From Pontederia crassipes (taxonomy: Eukaryota; Streptophyta; Magnoliopsida; Commelinales; Pontederiaceae): 64,000 bases of DNA. The position numbers and the translations under genes are program-made. The notes below the pieces were generated by a model. The model was not told where the DNA came from and searched no databases. It worked only from the letters and a program-made list of their open reading frames with translations. Shown piece by piece: positions 63,040 through 64,000 of the stretch; positions within the stretch are counted from its first letter, which is position 1, and the number at the start of each line of letters is the position of its first letter. The stretch lies in contig CM060188.1 of NCBI GenBank assembly GCA_030549335.1, forward strand, positions 10,726,001-10,790,000, written 5' to 3'.

Positions 63040-64000
63040 AGTGAATCCCCTGAAGTGTGTGCATGCACGAAAGAAGAGGCAGAGGCGATCGAAGAAAAGA
63101 ACGAAACTACATGTTTAAGTATATAATGAAGCCACGGAACCAGGTGCAAATTCACGCAGAAAGTGGCGGTGCATATGCATAGAGATCAGATCAGTTTCTT
63201 TTTAATTGTTTGTAGAATTTGGTTTCCCGGTAGAATTAAGTTAATGGTAGTGCCTGCTTTCTCGGCTTTCTGATCACGGCACGCAGTTATACAAACGAGG
63301 AAGAGAGAGAGAGAGAGAGTGTGTGTGTGAGAGTGAGACTGCGAATGGATTTGCTTCTCCCGAAACCCTCCGTGTGGGTGGAGAAACCTTTCCCTTTATT
63401 GTTCATCGTGCGAACAGAGCTCATATTAAAGAACTTTCATATTTTAGTTGTTGTCAAGTTGTGGTTATCGCGTGTAGGCCGTGGGCAAACTGTTATATAT
63501 GCACCTTGAAAAGGTTGAATGTGAGGTGGTGCAGAATAAACGATGAAAGAACTGAAGAAGTATATAATCCCAATTTATTTTTATATATAATTAAAATAAA
63601 TTGAGAAAGACTAAACGTTTTCAGACATCCGAACGTAGCCCACAATTAAAAAATTCACTTTGCGACTAACGCAGGGCCCAATTACGGCCCACTTTTAACA
63701 TATATCGCCCAACTCGGCCCGAGCACTCGCATAGTCGCATATATTCCCTATGAGGCGACTATTGTTTTTAAAATTGGATCGGATCCAGCAATATGAACCA
63801 ATCCGATTTGATTTTAAAAACTATTTTGCGAAAAAATCGGATTGAATCACGTCAATCTGGCCAAATTGAAAATTTGATTCAATTTGATTTTTTTTCAAAA
63901 AAAAACTGAAATAATGGAAAGCAAATAGGAAAAAGAAAAGTATAATATAGTATTAATGGTGGAATAATAGGAAGAGAAGAAAAATAAGGGATTAGATTTT
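63040..64000. other. 3' flank of SOSEKI and AT-rich end of window
   Basis: (GA)n/(GT)n microsatellite at 63303-63330. Positions 63760-63900 have ggttcatattgctggatccg-type sequence (minus strand) similar in style to plant hAT MITE interiors, without clear ends. No gene recognised. Confidence 0.4.

Overview
The window is nuclear DNA of a flowering plant. Every recognisable gene has a plant-only or plant-type family and plant-style GT-AG introns. Several coding regions are strongly GC-rich at the 5' end or throughout (the TIP1 aquaporin, the SOSEKI gene, the first half of the receptor kinase), set in AT-rich intergenic DNA; this pattern suggests a monocot, probably not a grass. The species cannot be named from the sequence. 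No bacterial, organellar or CRISPR-like locus was seen.

Seven protein-coding genes are supported, six of them with exon structures that join in frame. They are MON1 (4283-12273, +, 14 exons), an intronless CrRLK1L malectin-like receptor kinase (15038-17557, +), a DUF1635 coiled-coil protein with a 30-nt first exon (18970-20884, -), a TIP1-type tonoplast aquaporin (39356-40286, +, 3 exons), an R2R3-MYB of the MYB48/MYB59 type (44568-45558, -, 3 exons), a PHIP1-like protein with two RRMs and a CCHC knuckle (53981-56489, +, 4 exons) and a SOSEKI/DIX-like polarity protein (60553-63039, +, 4 exons). They do not form one pathway; vacuole biology (MON1, TIP1) and cell plate or polarity biology (PHIP1, SOSEKI) each appear twice, which may be coincidence.

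Between the genes lies a layered set of transposable elements. Region 1-4000 is an old repeat mosaic with a truncated CACTA end. MON1 introns 6 and 8 carry an RTE tail and an L1 fragment, each with near-perfect target duplications. At 23.7-24.6 kb and 37.4-38.0 kb are two related TIR elements next to (TA)n, sharing a terminal hairpin. A 91-bp hAT-type MITE with a perfect 8-bp duplication is at 26.35 kb. A 4-kb dead L1 LINE fills 28.7-32.9 kb. A solo LTR (33.3-37.4 kb) contains a nested non-autonomous CACTA element. A gag-protease-only LTR retrotransposon occupies 46.4-51.5 kb. A foldback Mutator-like element with a perfect 9-bp duplication is at 57.2-58.4 kb.

I found no new multi-gene system. 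The most unusual items are the gag-pro element with repeated primer binding sites, the 39-bp RTE micro-insertion behind TIP1, the hairpin-ended TA-associated elements, and the foldback element carrying G-boxes upstream of SOSEKI.
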